Below, one piece after another: positions 1 through 9,346 of a stretch of 64,000 nt of DNA. A program made the translations under genes and the position numbers. Under the pieces are notes generated by a model, which was given only the letters and a program-made list of their open reading frames with translations, was not told where the DNA came from and did not search any database. The stretch covers positions 1,488,001-1,552,000 of the forward strand of contig CP173058.1 of assembly GCA_044772875.1 (NCBI GenBank). Direction: 5' to 3'. Position 1 is the stretch's first letter; every line of letters begins with the position of its first letter. The DNA is from Morganella morganii_D (GTDB lineage: Bacteria; Pseudomonadota; Gammaproteobacteria; Enterobacterales; Enterobacteriaceae).

Positions 1-741
1 CTGACACGCCTCGCTCGGCACCCACATCGCCGTGAAACGTTCTTCTGCCGGGGTGACAATGTGTGCCCGCACTTCAAAGAAATCACGCGGCACAAAGTTT
101 TCAATTTCCTCATCACGGCGCACCACCAGCCCGAGTACAGGGGTCTGCACACGACCGACCGAGAGCACACCGTTATACCCGGCATTACGGCCGAGAATGG
201 TGTAGGCGCGCGTCATATTGATGCCGTAAAGCCAGTCTGCCCGTGCCCGGGCCAGTGCTGAAACACACAGCGGGATAAAATCACGGTTGGAACGCATTTT
301 ATCCACCGCCCGTGTTACTGCCTGCGGGTTAAGGTCATTGACCAGACAACGCTGCACCTGCTGCCGTTTTTCCGGCGCGAGTTCCAGGAAATCCAGCACT
401 TCATCCACCAGCAGCTGCCCTTCGCGATCGGGGTCTCCGGCGTGGATAACTTCAGTGGCGGAACTGAGCAGCGTACCGATCGTGCGCAGTTGTTTCGCCA
501 CAGCGTCGCGGGGTCTGAGGATCCATTTTTGCGGGATGATCGGTAAATCGGCCAGATTCCAGCGGGCATAACGCGGGTCATAGGCATCCGGCTCCGCCTG
601 CTCCAGCAGGTGGCCGACACACCAGGTCACGCAGTCATTCTGACCGCAGCGGATAAAGCCGTCCCCCCGCTGGTGCGGTTTAGGTAATACATCCGCAATC
701 GCACGGGCGAGACTGGGCTTTTCGGCAATAAACAAACGCAT
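1..741 (-). CDS. topB: DNA topoisomerase III, N-terminal part (C-terminus beyond the window)
   Basis: Type IA topoisomerase that decatenates and relaxes single-stranded or negatively supercoiled DNA in the cytoplasm. The first 247 residues are present and open to the window edge. The Toprim domain is clear: it starts MRLFIAEKPS with Glu7, and the acidic motif DPDREGQLLVDE lies near residues 103-114 with Asp103 and Asp105. The catalytic tyrosine, around residue 328 in E. coli, lies outside the window. The ATG at 741 follows the selD stop by two bases, so topB is the distal gene of a ydjA-selD-topB run as in E. coli. No lesion is seen in the visible part. Confidence 0.95.
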   Translation of the reverse strand, partial: MRLFIAEKPSLARAIADVLPKPHQRGDGFIRCGQNDCVTWCVGHLLEQAEPDAYDPRYARWNLADLPIIPQKWILRPRDAVAKQLRTIGTLLSSATEVIHAGDPDREGQLLVDEVLDFLELAPEKRQQVQRCLVNDLNPQAVTRAVDKMRSNRDFIPLCVSALARARADWLYGINMTRAYTILGRNAGYNGVLSVGRVQTPVLGLVVRRDEEIENFVPRDFFEVRAHIVTPAEERFTAMWVPSEACQ

Positions 742-743
742 GT

Positions 744-1787
744 TTATGCGGTGACTTCAATCAGTGCGCGGGACGGGTCCGGCTCAGTCAGTTCACCGAC
801 CGGGCTTAATGTCAGACTGTATTTCCGGGCAACGGCCTCCACTTCCTCACGCGCCGCCGGATCGACTGCCAGCAACAGGCCGCCTGATGTCTGCGGATCA
901 CATAACAGTTTGCGCTGAACATCGGTCATTTCGCCGATAAGATGGCCGTAACTGTCAAAGTTGCGCTGTGTGCCCCCCGGGCAGCAGCCCTGTGCGATGT
1001 AGTCATACACGCCGGGCAGCACCGGCACCGCATCGGTGTGAATCACTGCCTGCAGGCCGGAGCCCTGACAAATTTCGCTCAGGTGGCCAAGCAGACCGAA
1101 GCCTGTCACGTCTGTCATGGCTTTTACGCCGCTGATTTCAGAGAAATCCGCGCCCGGTTTGTTAAGCTGACACATGATGTCCCGCGCCAGATTTTTATGT
1201 TCAGGACGCAATTTACTTTGTTTTTCGGCGGTGGTCAGAATGCCGATACCCAGCGGTTTGGTCAGCAACAGCTGACAGCCCGCCTGCGCACAGTTATTTT
1301 GTTTGATTTTGTCTGTCGGTACGATACCGGTGACCGCCAGGCCGAAAATCGGCTCAGGCGCATCAATGGAGTGCCCGCCTGCCAGTGAAATCCCGGCGTC
1401 ACGGCAGACAGCGCGTCCGCCCTCAATCACCTGCTGTGCAATTTCCGGAGCCAGTTTGGCAACCGGCCAGCCGAGAATCGCAATCGCCATAATCGGTTTT
1501 CCGCCCATAGCATAAATATCACTGATGGCGTTGGTGGCCGCGATACGGCCGAAATCATACGGATCATCCACAATCGGCATAAAGAAATCGGTGGTGCTGA
1601 TGATACCGGTACCGTTGCCGATATCATACACCGCTGCATCATCACGGGATTCATTGCCGACCAGCAGATTCGGGTCAAGGAATTTGGCCTGCCCGCTGTG
1701 CAGGATGGTGTCGAGGACTTTCGGGGAAATTTTACAGCCGCAACCCGCGCCGTGACTGTATTGCGTTAAACGCACCTCTTCTGACAT
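744..1787 (-). CDS. selD: Selenide, water dikinase (selenophosphate synthase)
   Basis: Makes selenophosphate, the selenium donor for selenocysteine and selenouridine, from selenide and ATP. The 347-residue product matches the E. coli length. The glycine-rich N-terminus has SHGAGCGCKISP with the catalytic Cys16 (Cys17 in E. coli) and Lys19, so this is the cysteine rather than selenocysteine form. Further family motifs are MTDVTGFGLLGH and CDPQTSGGLL. The frame extends upstream to 1832, but the ATG at 1787 is chosen because AAGGAGACT sits just before it and because it matches E. coli. The gene lies between ydjA and topB. Confidence 0.97.
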   Translation of the reverse strand: MSEEVRLTQYSHGAGCGCKISPKVLDTILHSGQAKFLDPNLLVGNESRDDAAVYDIGNGTGIISTTDFFMPIVDDPYDFGRIAATNAISDIYAMGGKPIMAIAILGWPVAKLAPEIAQQVIEGGRAVCRDAGISLAGGHSIDAPEPIFGLAVTGIVPTDKIKQNNCAQAGCQLLLTKPLGIGILTTAEKQSKLRPEHKNLARDIMCQLNKPGADFSEISGVKAMTDVTGFGLLGHLSEICQGSGLQAVIHTDAVPVLPGVYDYIAQGCCPGGTQRNFDSYGHLIGEMTDVQRKLLCDPQTSGGLLLAVDPAAREEVEAVARKYSLTLSPVGELTEPDPSRALIEVTA

Positions 1788-1815
1788 GATAGTCTCCTTG
1801 TTAACGTCAATCCGC

Positions 1816-2367
1816 TCAGAAATACGTGACAAACGGTGTCAGATCCGGTGCCGCCACTTTGGCAGGCGCTTTCAGTGCCGGGGTGCCGAGATACAGAAAG
1901 CCGACAATTTTATCGTGCTCCTCACATCCCAGACCTTCCCGTACCACCGGGTCCTTTGTCCACGAACCGGTGCGCCAGATCCCGCCGAAGCCCTGAGCCA
2001 CAGCAGCCATCTGCATCGCATGAACCGAACAACCTGCCGCCGCGACCTGCTCCCATTCAGGAACTTTATGTTCCGGCTTCACTTTCGCGATAACCGTGAT
2101 GATCAGCGGTGCGCGCAGTGGCGCATTGCGGGCTTTCTCTTCCACTTCCGGCCCGGACCCGGCTGTTTTTGCCGCTTTTTCGAGCAACTGACTGAATTTG
2201 GTGATGCCGTCATCCTGCATCACGATAAAATGCCAGGGCTGTAACGCGCCATGATCCGGCGCACGCATCCCGGCATTGAGAATATTTTTTAATGCTTCGC
2301 CTTCGGGTGCAGGTGTGGTCAGACGAGAAGCAGAACGGCGATTGAGTAGTAATGTCAGTGCATCCAT
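1816..2367 (-). CDS. ydjA: NAD(P)H nitroreductase family flavoprotein YdjA
   Basis: Small FMN-binding oxidoreductase of the nitroreductase fold, 183 residues, the same length as E. coli YdjA. An N-terminal RRS segment is followed by MRAPDHGALQPWHF, the family flavin-binding region, and GFGGIWRTGSW lies further on. The physiological substrate is unknown; reduction of nitro compounds is inferred from the family. It lies 28 bases upstream of selD on the same strand and opposite sppA, the E. coli arrangement. The ATG at 2367 gives the family N-terminus. Confidence 0.93.
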   Translation of the reverse strand: MDALTLLLNRRSASRLTTPAPEGEALKNILNAGMRAPDHGALQPWHFIVMQDDGITKFSQLLEKAAKTAGSGPEVEEKARNAPLRAPLIITVIAKVKPEHKVPEWEQVAAAGCSVHAMQMAAVAQGFGGIWRTGSWTKDPVVREGLGCEEHDKIVGFLYLGTPALKAPAKVAAPDLTPFVTYF

Positions 2368-2529
2368 CGGTTTTCCCCTTTTTTAGTCGCTAATAAGCTA
2401 CCACTTTTTTCACTATTTTTAAGGATAGATTGATTAACTGCCGATATTTTCAGCAATGCGTCGTTTTCAGGCTGACAAATCCGTACATCCTCTTTACGAT
2501 AGCAGGACATCTTTGTCTTTGGAGCCGTC

Positions 2530-4392
2530 ATGCATACTTTATGGACTATCATTGCCGGAATATTTAAATGGAGCTGGCGAATACTGAATTTTGTGCGTCA
2601 GCTTGTCGCCAATGTCCTTTTTATCATCATACTGCTGTTAGCCGCCGGGGCCTATGTTCTGCTGAGTGAGCAGGATACTCAGACCAACCGCGAACCCGGT
2701 GCATTATATGTAAATCTCTCCGGTGTTGTCGTCGATCAGCTGACCCGTAACAGTCCGCTGGAAAGTCTCTCACTCCAGTTACTCGGGGCATCATCCGGTC
2801 AGTTACAGGAAAACTCCCTGTTTGATGTGGTTGAAACTATCCGCACCGCTGCCACCGACCCGGACATTACCGGGATGATCCTGAAACTGGATGATTTTGC
2901 CGGTGCTGACCAGCCGTCCCTTCAGTATATCGGCAAAGCGATCACTGAATTCCGCAAACAGGGTAAACGGGTCTATGCTGTCAGTGGCAACTATAATCAG
3001 GCCCAATATTACCTGGCATCCTATGCAGACAAGATATACATGCCACCGCAGGGCAGCGTCGGTATCTACGGCTTTTCCTCCAATACGCTGTATTATAACG
3101 AATTGCTGGAGATGCTGAAGGTGAAAACCCATATCTTCCGTGTCGGCACCTACAAATCGGCTGTTGAGCCGATGATGCGTAACGATATGTCGCCGGAAGC
3201 CCGTGAATCCACACAACGTTTTATCAGCGTGCTGTGGGATAATTATCTCACCACTCTCGCGGAAAACCGCAAAACCGGTAAGAACACCATTTTCCCCGGC
3301 GCACAACAGATTCTGGCACTGATGAAAGCCGCGAAAGGCGATAACGCCGGCTATGCTGTCACGCAGAAGCTGGTCGATGAAATTATGCCGGCTAACGTGT
3401 TTGAGGCTGAAATGTCCAAAACATTCGGCTGGGATAAGCAGAACAACACCATCAATGCCATTCCGTTTGCAGAGTATGCCAAAAACATGAATATCGGCGT
3501 GCCGCAGAGCAAAGCCACCGGTAACATCGCGGTCGTCGTGGTTCAGGGTGCGATCGTTGACGGCCCGGATGCACCGGGAATGGCCGGTGGTGATACCATC
3601 GCCTCACAAATCCGTGAAGCCCGGCTGGATCCGGAAGTGAAAGCACTGATACTCCGGGTGAACAGTCCGGGCGGCAGTGTGACAGCATCGGATCAAATCC
3701 GTGCAGAAGTCGCGGCACTGAAACAGAGCGGCAAAACTGTTGTGGTTTCCATGGGCGGACTGGCTGCTTCCGGCGGTTACTGGATCTCAACACCGGCGAA
3801 CTACATCATTGCCTCGCCAAGTACCATTACCGGCTCCATCGGTATCTTCGGCGTGGTCACCACCTTTGAGGACACACTGGGCAAAATCGGCGTGCATACT
3901 GACGGTGTTTCCACCTCGCCGCTGGCAGACGCCACAGTGACCAAAGCACTGACGCCGGAATTCGCAGAGCTGATGCAGCTTTATATCGAAAACGGTTACA
4001 GCAATTTTATTAACCTCGTTGCCAAATCGCGTCACAAAACACCGGAAGAAGTGGATAAAATTGCTCAGGGCCGGGTCTGGGTCGGCTCAGATGCCAAAGC
4101 TAACGGCCTGGTCGATAAACTCGGTGATTTTGATGATGCGGTTGCCAAAGCAGCAGAACTGGCGTCTGTTGAGCATCCGGTACTGAACTGGATGCAGCCG
4201 GAAATGTCCTTTATCGATAAACTGCTCGCGGAAACCGCCGGTAATGTGAAGGTCACGCTGCCGTTATCCCTTCAGGGGCTGATCCCGGCGCCGGTCGGCG
4301 CACAACTGACACAGCAGGCATCCTTTATGAAAATGCTGACGGATCCGCAGTACCGCTATGCGTTCTGTCTGAATTGTACCAATATTCAGTAA
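2530..4392 (+). CDS. sppA: Signal peptide peptidase SppA (protease IV, 67K type)
   Basis: Inner-membrane serine protease that digests cleaved signal peptides on the periplasmic side. It has 620 residues (618 in E. coli). A single N-terminal membrane helix covers about residues 26-45, followed by two tandem S49 domains. The general base Lys209 sits in GTYKSAVEP. The nucleophile is Ser414 in GGLAASGGYW. Both catalytic residues are present, so the enzyme should be active. The gene is divergent from ydjA-selD-topB and ends just before a strong terminator. Confidence 0.97.
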   Translation: MHTLWTIIAGIFKWSWRILNFVRQLVANVLFIIILLLAAGAYVLLSEQDTQTNREPGALYVNLSGVVVDQLTRNSPLESLSLQLLGASSGQLQENSLFDVVETIRTAATDPDITGMILKLDDFAGADQPSLQYIGKAITEFRKQGKRVYAVSGNYNQAQYYLASYADKIYMPPQGSVGIYGFSSNTLYYNELLEMLKVKTHIFRVGTYKSAVEPMMRNDMSPEARESTQRFISVLWDNYLTTLAENRKTGKNTIFPGAQQILALMKAAKGDNAGYAVTQKLVDEIMPANVFEAEMSKTFGWDKQNNTINAIPFAEYAKNMNIGVPQSKATGNIAVVVVQGAIVDGPDAPGMAGGDTIASQIREARLDPEVKALILRVNSPGGSVTASDQIRAEVAALKQSGKTVVVSMGGLAASGGYWISTPANYIIASPSTITGSIGIFGVVTTFEDTLGKIGVHTDGVSTSPLADATVTKALTPEFAELMQLYIENGYSNFINLVAKSRHKTPEEVDKIAQGRVWVGSDAKANGLVDKLGDFDDAVAKAAELASVEHPVLNWMQPEMSFIDKLLAETAGNVKVTLPLSLQGLIPAPVGAQLTQQASFMKMLTDPQYRYAFCLNCTNIQ

Positions 4393-4410
4393 GTTTTATT
4401 CTCAGCTGAC

Positions 4411-4440
4411 AAAAGCCTGTTCGTGACGAACAGGCTTTTT
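4411..4440 (+). terminator. Rho-independent terminator after sppA
   Basis: AAAAGCCTGTTC and GAACAGGCTTTT form a perfect stem around a GTGAC-type loop, followed by a T run that continues to 4443. It begins 18 bases after the sppA stop. The near-symmetry (A tract on the left) allows some bidirectional action. Confidence 0.9.
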
Positions 4441-4497
4441 TTTATTTCTGAAGCCCCTATAATTTCCTTCCCTGTACTCATTGTTAAGAGCAGTAAC

Positions 4498-5517
4498 ATG
4501 CAAAAGAAATCCATTTACGTGGTCTATACCGGCGGGACTATCGGTATGCAGCACTCGGCGCAGGGCTATATCCCTGTTTCTGGCCACCTTCAGCGCCAGG
4601 TTGCCAAAATGCCGGAGTTCTTCCGTCCGGAGATGCCGGATTTCACCATCACCGAGCACCAGCCGCTGATTGATTCTTCCGATATGACACCGGATGACTG
4701 GCAGTGTATCGCGGATGATATCAAAGCTCAGTATGACCGCTATGATGGTTTTGTGATCCTGCATGGTACGGATACCATGGCGTTCACCGCATCAGCGCTC
4801 TCCTTTATGTTTGAGAACCTGACCAAGCCGGTAATTGTGACAGGGTCACAAATTCCGCTTGAGGCACTGCGCTCAGATGGCCAGATCAATCTGCTTAATG
4901 CCCTTTATCTGGCGGCGAATTATCCGGTCAATGAAGTGGGATTATTCTTCAATAACCGTTTATACCGGGGCAACCGCACCGTCAAAGCGCATGCTGACGG
5001 CTTTGCCGCCTTTACTTCCCCGAACTACCCGCCGCTGATGGAAGCCGGGATTAATATCCGTAATCTCAACACCCGCCCGCTGCCGCAGAGTACCGCGCCT
5101 TTCATCCTGCATAACATTATCCCGCAGCCAATCGGTGTGGTAACTGTGTATCCGGGCCTGTCGGTGGATGTGGTCAATAACATTCTGAAACAGCCGGTCA
5201 AAGCGCTGATTATCCGTTCTTACGGTGTCGGTAATGCGCCGCAGCAGCCGAAACTGCTCACCGCACTGAAAGAGGCCACCGAACGCGGTATCATTGTGAT
5301 CAATCTGACACAGTGTATTTCCGGCCGCGTCAATATGGACGGCTATGCCACCGGGCATGCACTGGCTGGCGCTGGTGTGATCAGCGGCTTTGATATGACG
5401 TTCGAAGCCGCGCTGACCAAGCTGCATTACCTGCTCAGCCAGGATTACACCAGTAACGAGATCCGTATTCTGATGCAGCAGGATCTGCGCGGTGAACTGA
5501 GTTATAACGACAACTGA
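4498..5517 (+). CDS. ansA: L-asparaginase I (cytoplasmic)
   Basis: Hydrolyses L-asparagine to aspartate and ammonia in the cytoplasm. The 339-residue product has the family signature IYVVYTGGTIGM near the N-terminus, with the first catalytic threonine in TGGTIG. The second threonine lies in FVILHGTDTMAF. There is no signal peptide, which separates it from periplasmic type II enzymes. The frame is open from 4423, but the ATG at 4498 is chosen because it follows TAAGAG and gives the E. coli-type start. It is followed after 10 bases by pncA, forming an ansA-pncA operon. Confidence 0.96.
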   Translation: MQKKSIYVVYTGGTIGMQHSAQGYIPVSGHLQRQVAKMPEFFRPEMPDFTITEHQPLIDSSDMTPDDWQCIADDIKAQYDRYDGFVILHGTDTMAFTASALSFMFENLTKPVIVTGSQIPLEALRSDGQINLLNALYLAANYPVNEVGLFFNNRLYRGNRTVKAHADGFAAFTSPNYPPLMEAGINIRNLNTRPLPQSTAPFILHNIIPQPIGVVTVYPGLSVDVVNNILKQPVKALIIRSYGVGNAPQQPKLLTALKEATERGIIVINLTQCISGRVNMDGYATGHALAGAGVISGFDMTFEAALTKLHYLLSQDYTSNEIRILMQQDLRGELSYNDN

Positions 5518-5527
5518 GGAGTCTGCA

Positions 5528-6166
5528 ATGAAACCGGCACTGCTTCTGGTGGATATCCAGAATGATTTTTGTCAGGGCGGCAGCCTGGCTGTCCGCGACA
5601 GCGATGCGGTGATCCGCACAGCAAACCGGGTAATGACCCATTGTCAGCGGCAGGATATTCCGGTGATCGCCAGTCAGGACTGGCATCCGGCAGGGCATCT
5701 GAGCTTTGCGGTCAACTCCGGGACTGTGATAGGTGAATGCGGCGAACTGAACGGACTGCCACAAGTCTGGTGGCCGGTGCATTGCGTGCAGAACACGCCG
5801 GGGGCGGATTTTCATCCTGCCCTCAGTAAACAGGCCATCACCCATATTATTTATAAGGGTGAAAACCCGGCGGTGGACAGTTACAGCGCATTTTATGATA
5901 ACGACCACCGGCAGCCGACCGCTCTGCTGCCGCTGCTGGCAGAGTTGAAAATAACACATCTTGCGGTGCTGGGGATCGCCACCGATTACTGTGTGAAATT
6001 TACGGTGCTGGATGCCCTGGCTGAAGGATTTACCGTCACCGTGATCACAGACGGCTGCCGGGGTGTTAATTTACAGGCAGAAGACAGCCTCACAGCGCTT
6101 GAAGAGATGGAAAACGCCGGTGCGGTATTGCAGACATCTGCACAGTTCTGCGGCGAACACGAATAG
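5528..6166 (+). CDS. pncA: Nicotinamidase
   Basis: Deamidates nicotinamide to nicotinate for the NAD salvage pathway and also hydrolyses pyrazinamide in this family. It has 212 residues of the isochorismatase fold. The catalytic triad is visible as Asp9 in LLVDIQNDF, Lys110 in IIYKGENP and Cys155 in ATDYCVKFT. Metal-binding residues lie in SQDWHPAGH. A GAGGAG ribosome site precedes the ATG. It is the second gene of the ansA-pncA unit, as in E. coli. Confidence 0.96.
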   Translation: MKPALLLVDIQNDFCQGGSLAVRDSDAVIRTANRVMTHCQRQDIPVIASQDWHPAGHLSFAVNSGTVIGECGELNGLPQVWWPVHCVQNTPGADFHPALSKQAITHIIYKGENPAVDSYSAFYDNDHRQPTALLPLLAELKITHLAVLGIATDYCVKFTVLDALAEGFTVTVITDGCRGVNLQAEDSLTALEEMENAGAVLQTSAQFCGEHE

Positions 6167-6177
6167 CAAACATCATG

Positions 6178-6207
6178 ACGGGACAGCAAATACCGTCCCG
6201 TTTTATA
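6178..6207 (+). terminator. Terminator after pncA
   Basis: ACGGGAC and GTCCCGT form a 7 bp stem around a 10-base loop, followed by TTTTATAT. It lies 12 bases beyond the pncA stop and also sits at the 3' side of yeaC on the other strand. Confidence 0.8.
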
Positions 6208-6208
6208 T

Positions 6209-6484
6209 TCAGTCCTGCGGTTTTAGTGTGGCAAGGTGGGTATCTGTAAACAGCGCTTTCAGCTCCTGCTTGCTTTTCAGGCTGATTTCCCCGTCAGTAC
6301 CGACCGTCATATGTGCCGGGTCCGCATTATGCCGGGACTGCCATAACATCACCAGTTGCAGACTGCTGTTTTTCTGAGATTCCGTCAGTGGTACACCATC
6401 CGCCCATTTACCCAGCTCAACGGCTGTCACCAGGCGTCCGTATACTTCCGGCGTCATGGTGGACAATAAATCATCAATTTCCAT
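6209..6484 (-). CDS. yeaC: YeaC family protein (DUF1315)
   Basis: A 91-residue soluble protein of unknown function that matches E. coli YeaC in length, sequence pattern and position next to msrB. Recognisable parts are MEIDDLLSTMTPEVY at the N-terminus, VELGKWADG in the middle and a C-terminal LKALF region. No catalytic motif or membrane segment is seen. It lies downstream of msrB on the same strand, separated by about 100 bases. The family assignment is firm, the function open. Confidence 0.88.
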   Translation of the reverse strand: MEIDDLLSTMTPEVYGRLVTAVELGKWADGVPLTESQKNSSLQLVMLWQSRHNADPAHMTVGTDGEISLKSKQELKALFTDTHLATLKPQD

Positions 6485-6587
6485 ACTGTTCCTTCCCCGA
6501 AAGCTCCTGATTTTACGTTTTTATCACATCAGAAGCTGAATCGTTTTTCCTATCGTTATAAAAATGTTAAATTTTAATATACAAAAA

Positions 6588-7001
6588 CTAACCATTTGTT
6601 ATTACTTTTGTTTTTTCATCTTCGAAACTCAGTGATGCTGAGTTAATACAATAACGCTGTCCTGTCGGTGCCGGCCCGTCAGGAAAAACGTGCCCCAGAT
6701 GAGCATCACAATGACCGCAACGGGTCTCAATACGATGCATGCCGTGAGAGGTATCGTCAATATACCGGACTGCACTTTTGCTGACCGGTTCATAAAAACT
6801 CGGCCAGCCGCAGCCGGCATCAAACTTGGTACCCGAATAAAAAAGCGGAGAACCACAACAAATACAACGGTATAGCCCCTGTTTCTCATTATAGAGCAGG
6901 CGGCCGGTAAACGGGTGCTCAGTTCCCGCTTCCTGTGTGACATAGCGCTGAATCTCTGTCAGCTCAGCGGGTGTATCCCGCTTTTTATCAGTCCCGGACA
7001 T
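6588..7001 (-). CDS. msrB: Peptide-methionine (R)-S-oxide reductase
   Basis: Repairs methionine-R-sulfoxide in proteins. It has 137 residues, the E. coli length. The zinc site is intact: Cys46 and Cys49 in CICC, and Cys95 and Cys98 in CGHC. The catalytic Cys118 lies in QRYCINSASL. The KFDAGCGWPSFY signature is also present. It is transcribed away from gapA, with which it shares a 329-base upstream region, as in E. coli. Confidence 0.96.
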   Translation of the reverse strand: MSGTDKKRDTPAELTEIQRYVTQEAGTEHPFTGRLLYNEKQGLYRCICCGSPLFYSGTKFDAGCGWPSFYEPVSKSAVRYIDDTSHGMHRIETRCGHCDAHLGHVFPDGPAPTGQRYCINSASLSFEDEKTKVITNG

Positions 7002-7258
7002 AGCTGAATCCTTATCATTATTGTGCAGGGTCAGTCAGAATACAGAATAACAAAAAATTAACATCAAATGACCGGATGTTATTCTAAACTTGTCATGTCA
7101 GCATTGACACTACTTGTTTGTGACATGTTTCACATTTATGCCCCATATACGCTGTCTTTATTCCGGTAACTCCCGATAATAGCGGCGACAAACTTACTGA
7201 AAGTGGCGATTTGTTGAGCAGATCAAATGTTGAATGACATTAATTGACACGATTCCGC

Positions 7259-7286
7259 TTGACGGCTGGCAAGGTTTTGGTAACTT
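7259..7286 (+). promoter_or_regulatory. Putative sigma-70 promoter of gapA
   Basis: TTGACG at 7259-7264 and TAACTT at 7281-7286 are separated by 16 bases and lie about 45 bases upstream of the gapA start. The rest of the 7002-7330 intergenic stretch holds no open frame of interest. It is AT-rich, carries several other TTGACA-like hexamers, and probably contains further gapA promoters plus the msrB promoter. Confidence 0.5.
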
Positions 7287-7330
7287 TAGTAGCAACTTTA
7301 ATTCACTAACAAATAGCTGGTGGTAATACT

Positions 7331-8326
7331 ATGACTATCAAAGTAGGTATTAATGGTTTTGGTCGTATCGGCCGTATCGTATTCCGTGCTGCACAAGAGC
7401 GTTCAGATATCGAAATCGTTGCAATCAACGACCTGCTCGATGCAGATTACATGGCATACATGCTGAAGTACGACTCAACTCACGGCCGTTTTAACGGTAC
7501 CGTTGAAGTGAAAGATGGCCATCTGGTTGTTAATGGTAAAACTATCCGCGTTACCTCCGAGCGTGACCCTGCAAACCTGAAGTGGAACGAAGCCGGCGTT
7601 GATGTTGTTGCTGAAGCAACCGGTCTGTTCCTGACTGACGAAACGGCACGTAAACACATCCTGGCAGGCGCGAAAAAAGTTGTTCTGACCGGTCCTTCCA
7701 AAGATGCGACCCCGATGTTTGTTATGGGTGTTAACCACAAAGATTACGCAGGCCAGGAAATCGTATCTAACGCATCCTGTACCACTAACTGCCTGGCACC
7801 ACTGGCAAAAGTCATCAACGACAAATTCGGTATCGTTGAAGGTCTGATGACAACTGTTCACGCCACCACTGCCACTCAGAAAACCGTTGACGGTCCTTCA
7901 CACAAAGACTGGCGCGGCGGCCGCGGTGCATCCCAGAATATCATCCCGTCCTCTACCGGCGCAGCAAAAGCAGTGGGCAAAGTTATCCCTGCACTGAACG
8001 GTAAACTGACCGGTATGTCTTTCCGTGTCCCTACTCCTAACGTTTCTGTTGTTGACCTGACTGTCCGTCTGGAAAAAGCTGCGACTTACGCTGAAATCTG
8101 CGAAGCAATCAAAGCGGCGGCAGCCGGTGAACTGAAAGGTGTGATGGGTTACACCGAAGATGACGTGGTTTCCACTGACTTCAACGGCGAAGTACTGACG
8201 TCTGTTTTCGATGCCAAAGCCGGTATCGCCCTGAACGACAACTTTGTGAAACTGGTTTCCTGGTATGACAACGAAACCGGCTACTCTCATAAAGTACTCG
8301 ATCTGATTGCACACATTTCCAAATAA
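7331..8326 (+). CDS. gapA: Glyceraldehyde-3-phosphate dehydrogenase A
   Basis: Central glycolytic enzyme that oxidises glyceraldehyde-3-phosphate with NAD and phosphate. It has 331 residues. The Rossmann motif INGFGRIGR is at the N-terminus. The catalytic Cys150 lies in SNASCTTNCLAP and His177 in TVHATT. Codon use is visibly more biased than in neighbouring genes (frequent GTT, GGT, CTG, AAC), as expected for a very highly expressed gene. GTGGTAATACT precedes the ATG. It is a single-gene unit ending in a terminator. Confidence 0.98.
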   Translation: MTIKVGINGFGRIGRIVFRAAQERSDIEIVAINDLLDADYMAYMLKYDSTHGRFNGTVEVKDGHLVVNGKTIRVTSERDPANLKWNEAGVDVVAEATGLFLTDETARKHILAGAKKVVLTGPSKDATPMFVMGVNHKDYAGQEIVSNASCTTNCLAPLAKVINDKFGIVEGLMTTVHATTATQKTVDGPSHKDWRGGRGASQNIIPSSTGAAKAVGKVIPALNGKLTGMSFRVPTPNVSVVDLTVRLEKAATYAEICEAIKAAAAGELKGVMGYTEDDVVSTDFNGEVLTSVFDAKAGIALNDNFVKLVSWYDNETGYSHKVLDLIAHISK

Positions 8327-8348
8327 GTCTGCACTCCGTTATCCACAC

Positions 8349-8376
8349 AAAGAGCCGCTTTTGCGGCTCTTTTGTT
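8349..8376 (+). terminator. Terminator after gapA
   Basis: AAAGAGCCGC and GCGGCTCTTT form a perfect stem with a TTTT loop, followed by TTGTTTT. It starts 22 bases after the gapA stop. Confidence 0.9.
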
Positions 8377-8438
8377 TTGCGGTAAACAGTCGTAAAGTAG
8401 AGAGTAAATGTCCTGTTTTTATTACAAAAGGGTAAATT

Positions 8439-9320
8439 ATGATTGAGCGCCTTCTTGCGTTACCTGTTACCAGTCCGATCACCCCTTCGCTGTCCCAGCG
8501 TCAGATGGGGGAGCTGCCGGTTATTGTGATCGACCATCCGAAAGTCCGTGCTGCGGTCAGTTTTCAGGGAGCACAGGTTCTGGCGTGGCAGCCGGCCGGT
8601 TCAGAACAGCCGGGATTATGGCTCAGTGAAAACAGTGCATTTACCCCGGGTGTGGCTGTCCGCGGCGGGATCCCGATCTGCTGGCCGTGGTTCGGCCCGG
8701 TGCAGGCGCCTTCTCACGGTTTTGCCCGCATTATGCAGTGGGAATTCACCGCCCATAATGAAAACGAAGATGGTGTATTCCTCACATTCACTCTGCGCGA
8801 CAGTGCGGAAACCCGCAAATTATGGCCGCATGAATTCACGCTGATCGCCCGCATCCGCCTGGGGGAAACCTGTGAGGCCGAGCTGGAAGCTTACGGACAG
8901 TATCAGGCAACTGCTGCGCTGCATACCTATTTTACTGTCGGTGATATTGCACAGGTCAGTGTCAGCGGGCTGGGACAACATCTGCTGGATAATCTGTCAC
9001 AGCGCGAAGACTATACGGATGATGCAAAGCTGGTTTTCAACGGCCGTACTGACCGTATCTATACCGAGCCGGAACAATCCACCTATATTCACGATAAAAA
9101 ATTAAAGCGTCATATTGAAGTGGTGCATTTCCATCACAGCGACGTGGTGTGCTGGAACCCCGGTGCAGCATTATCCGCATCAATGGCGGATATGCCCGAT
9201 GACGGCTATAAAACTATGGTGTGTGTCGAAAGTGCGCGGATTAACCGCCCTATGGCACCACAGGGTGATAAACCCTCGCACCTCTCAGTCCGTATCCGTC
9301 TGAACCCGAAAATCGGCTGA
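8439..9320 (+). CDS. yeaD: D-hexose-6-phosphate mutarotase YeaD
   Basis: Aldose-1-epimerase fold enzyme that interconverts anomers of hexose 6-phosphates. It has 293 residues, the usual length. Family landmarks are RGGIPICWPWFGP near residues 75-87, the catalytic-type histidine in AALHTYFTVGD near 162 and Glu263 in VCVESA. Trp238 in the VVCWNPG segment is also conserved. It lies downstream of gapA as in E. coli. The last 66 codons, from base 9121 on, are the first copy of a 227 bp tandem repeat; this copy keeps Trp238 and looks functional. Confidence 0.95.
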   Translation: MIERLLALPVTSPITPSLSQRQMGELPVIVIDHPKVRAAVSFQGAQVLAWQPAGSEQPGLWLSENSAFTPGVAVRGGIPICWPWFGPVQAPSHGFARIMQWEFTAHNENEDGVFLTFTLRDSAETRKLWPHEFTLIARIRLGETCEAELEAYGQYQATAALHTYFTVGDIAQVSVSGLGQHLLDNLSQREDYTDDAKLVFNGRTDRIYTEPEQSTYIHDKKLKRHIEVVHFHHSDVVCWNPGAALSASMADMPDDGYKTMVCVESARINRPMAPQGDKPSHLSVRIRLNPKIG

Positions 9321-9346
9321 CTGGCTGTTCAGGAATAAAAAGGACA

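Noticed and set aside
1738..1787. Selenocysteine codon in selD
   Set aside because: The catalytic position is a cysteine codon and the frame has no internal TGA, so this is the Cys form.
2355..2552. 65-codon minus-strand frame between ydjA and sppA
   Set aside because: It overlaps the start of sppA and the promoter region and has no family resemblance.
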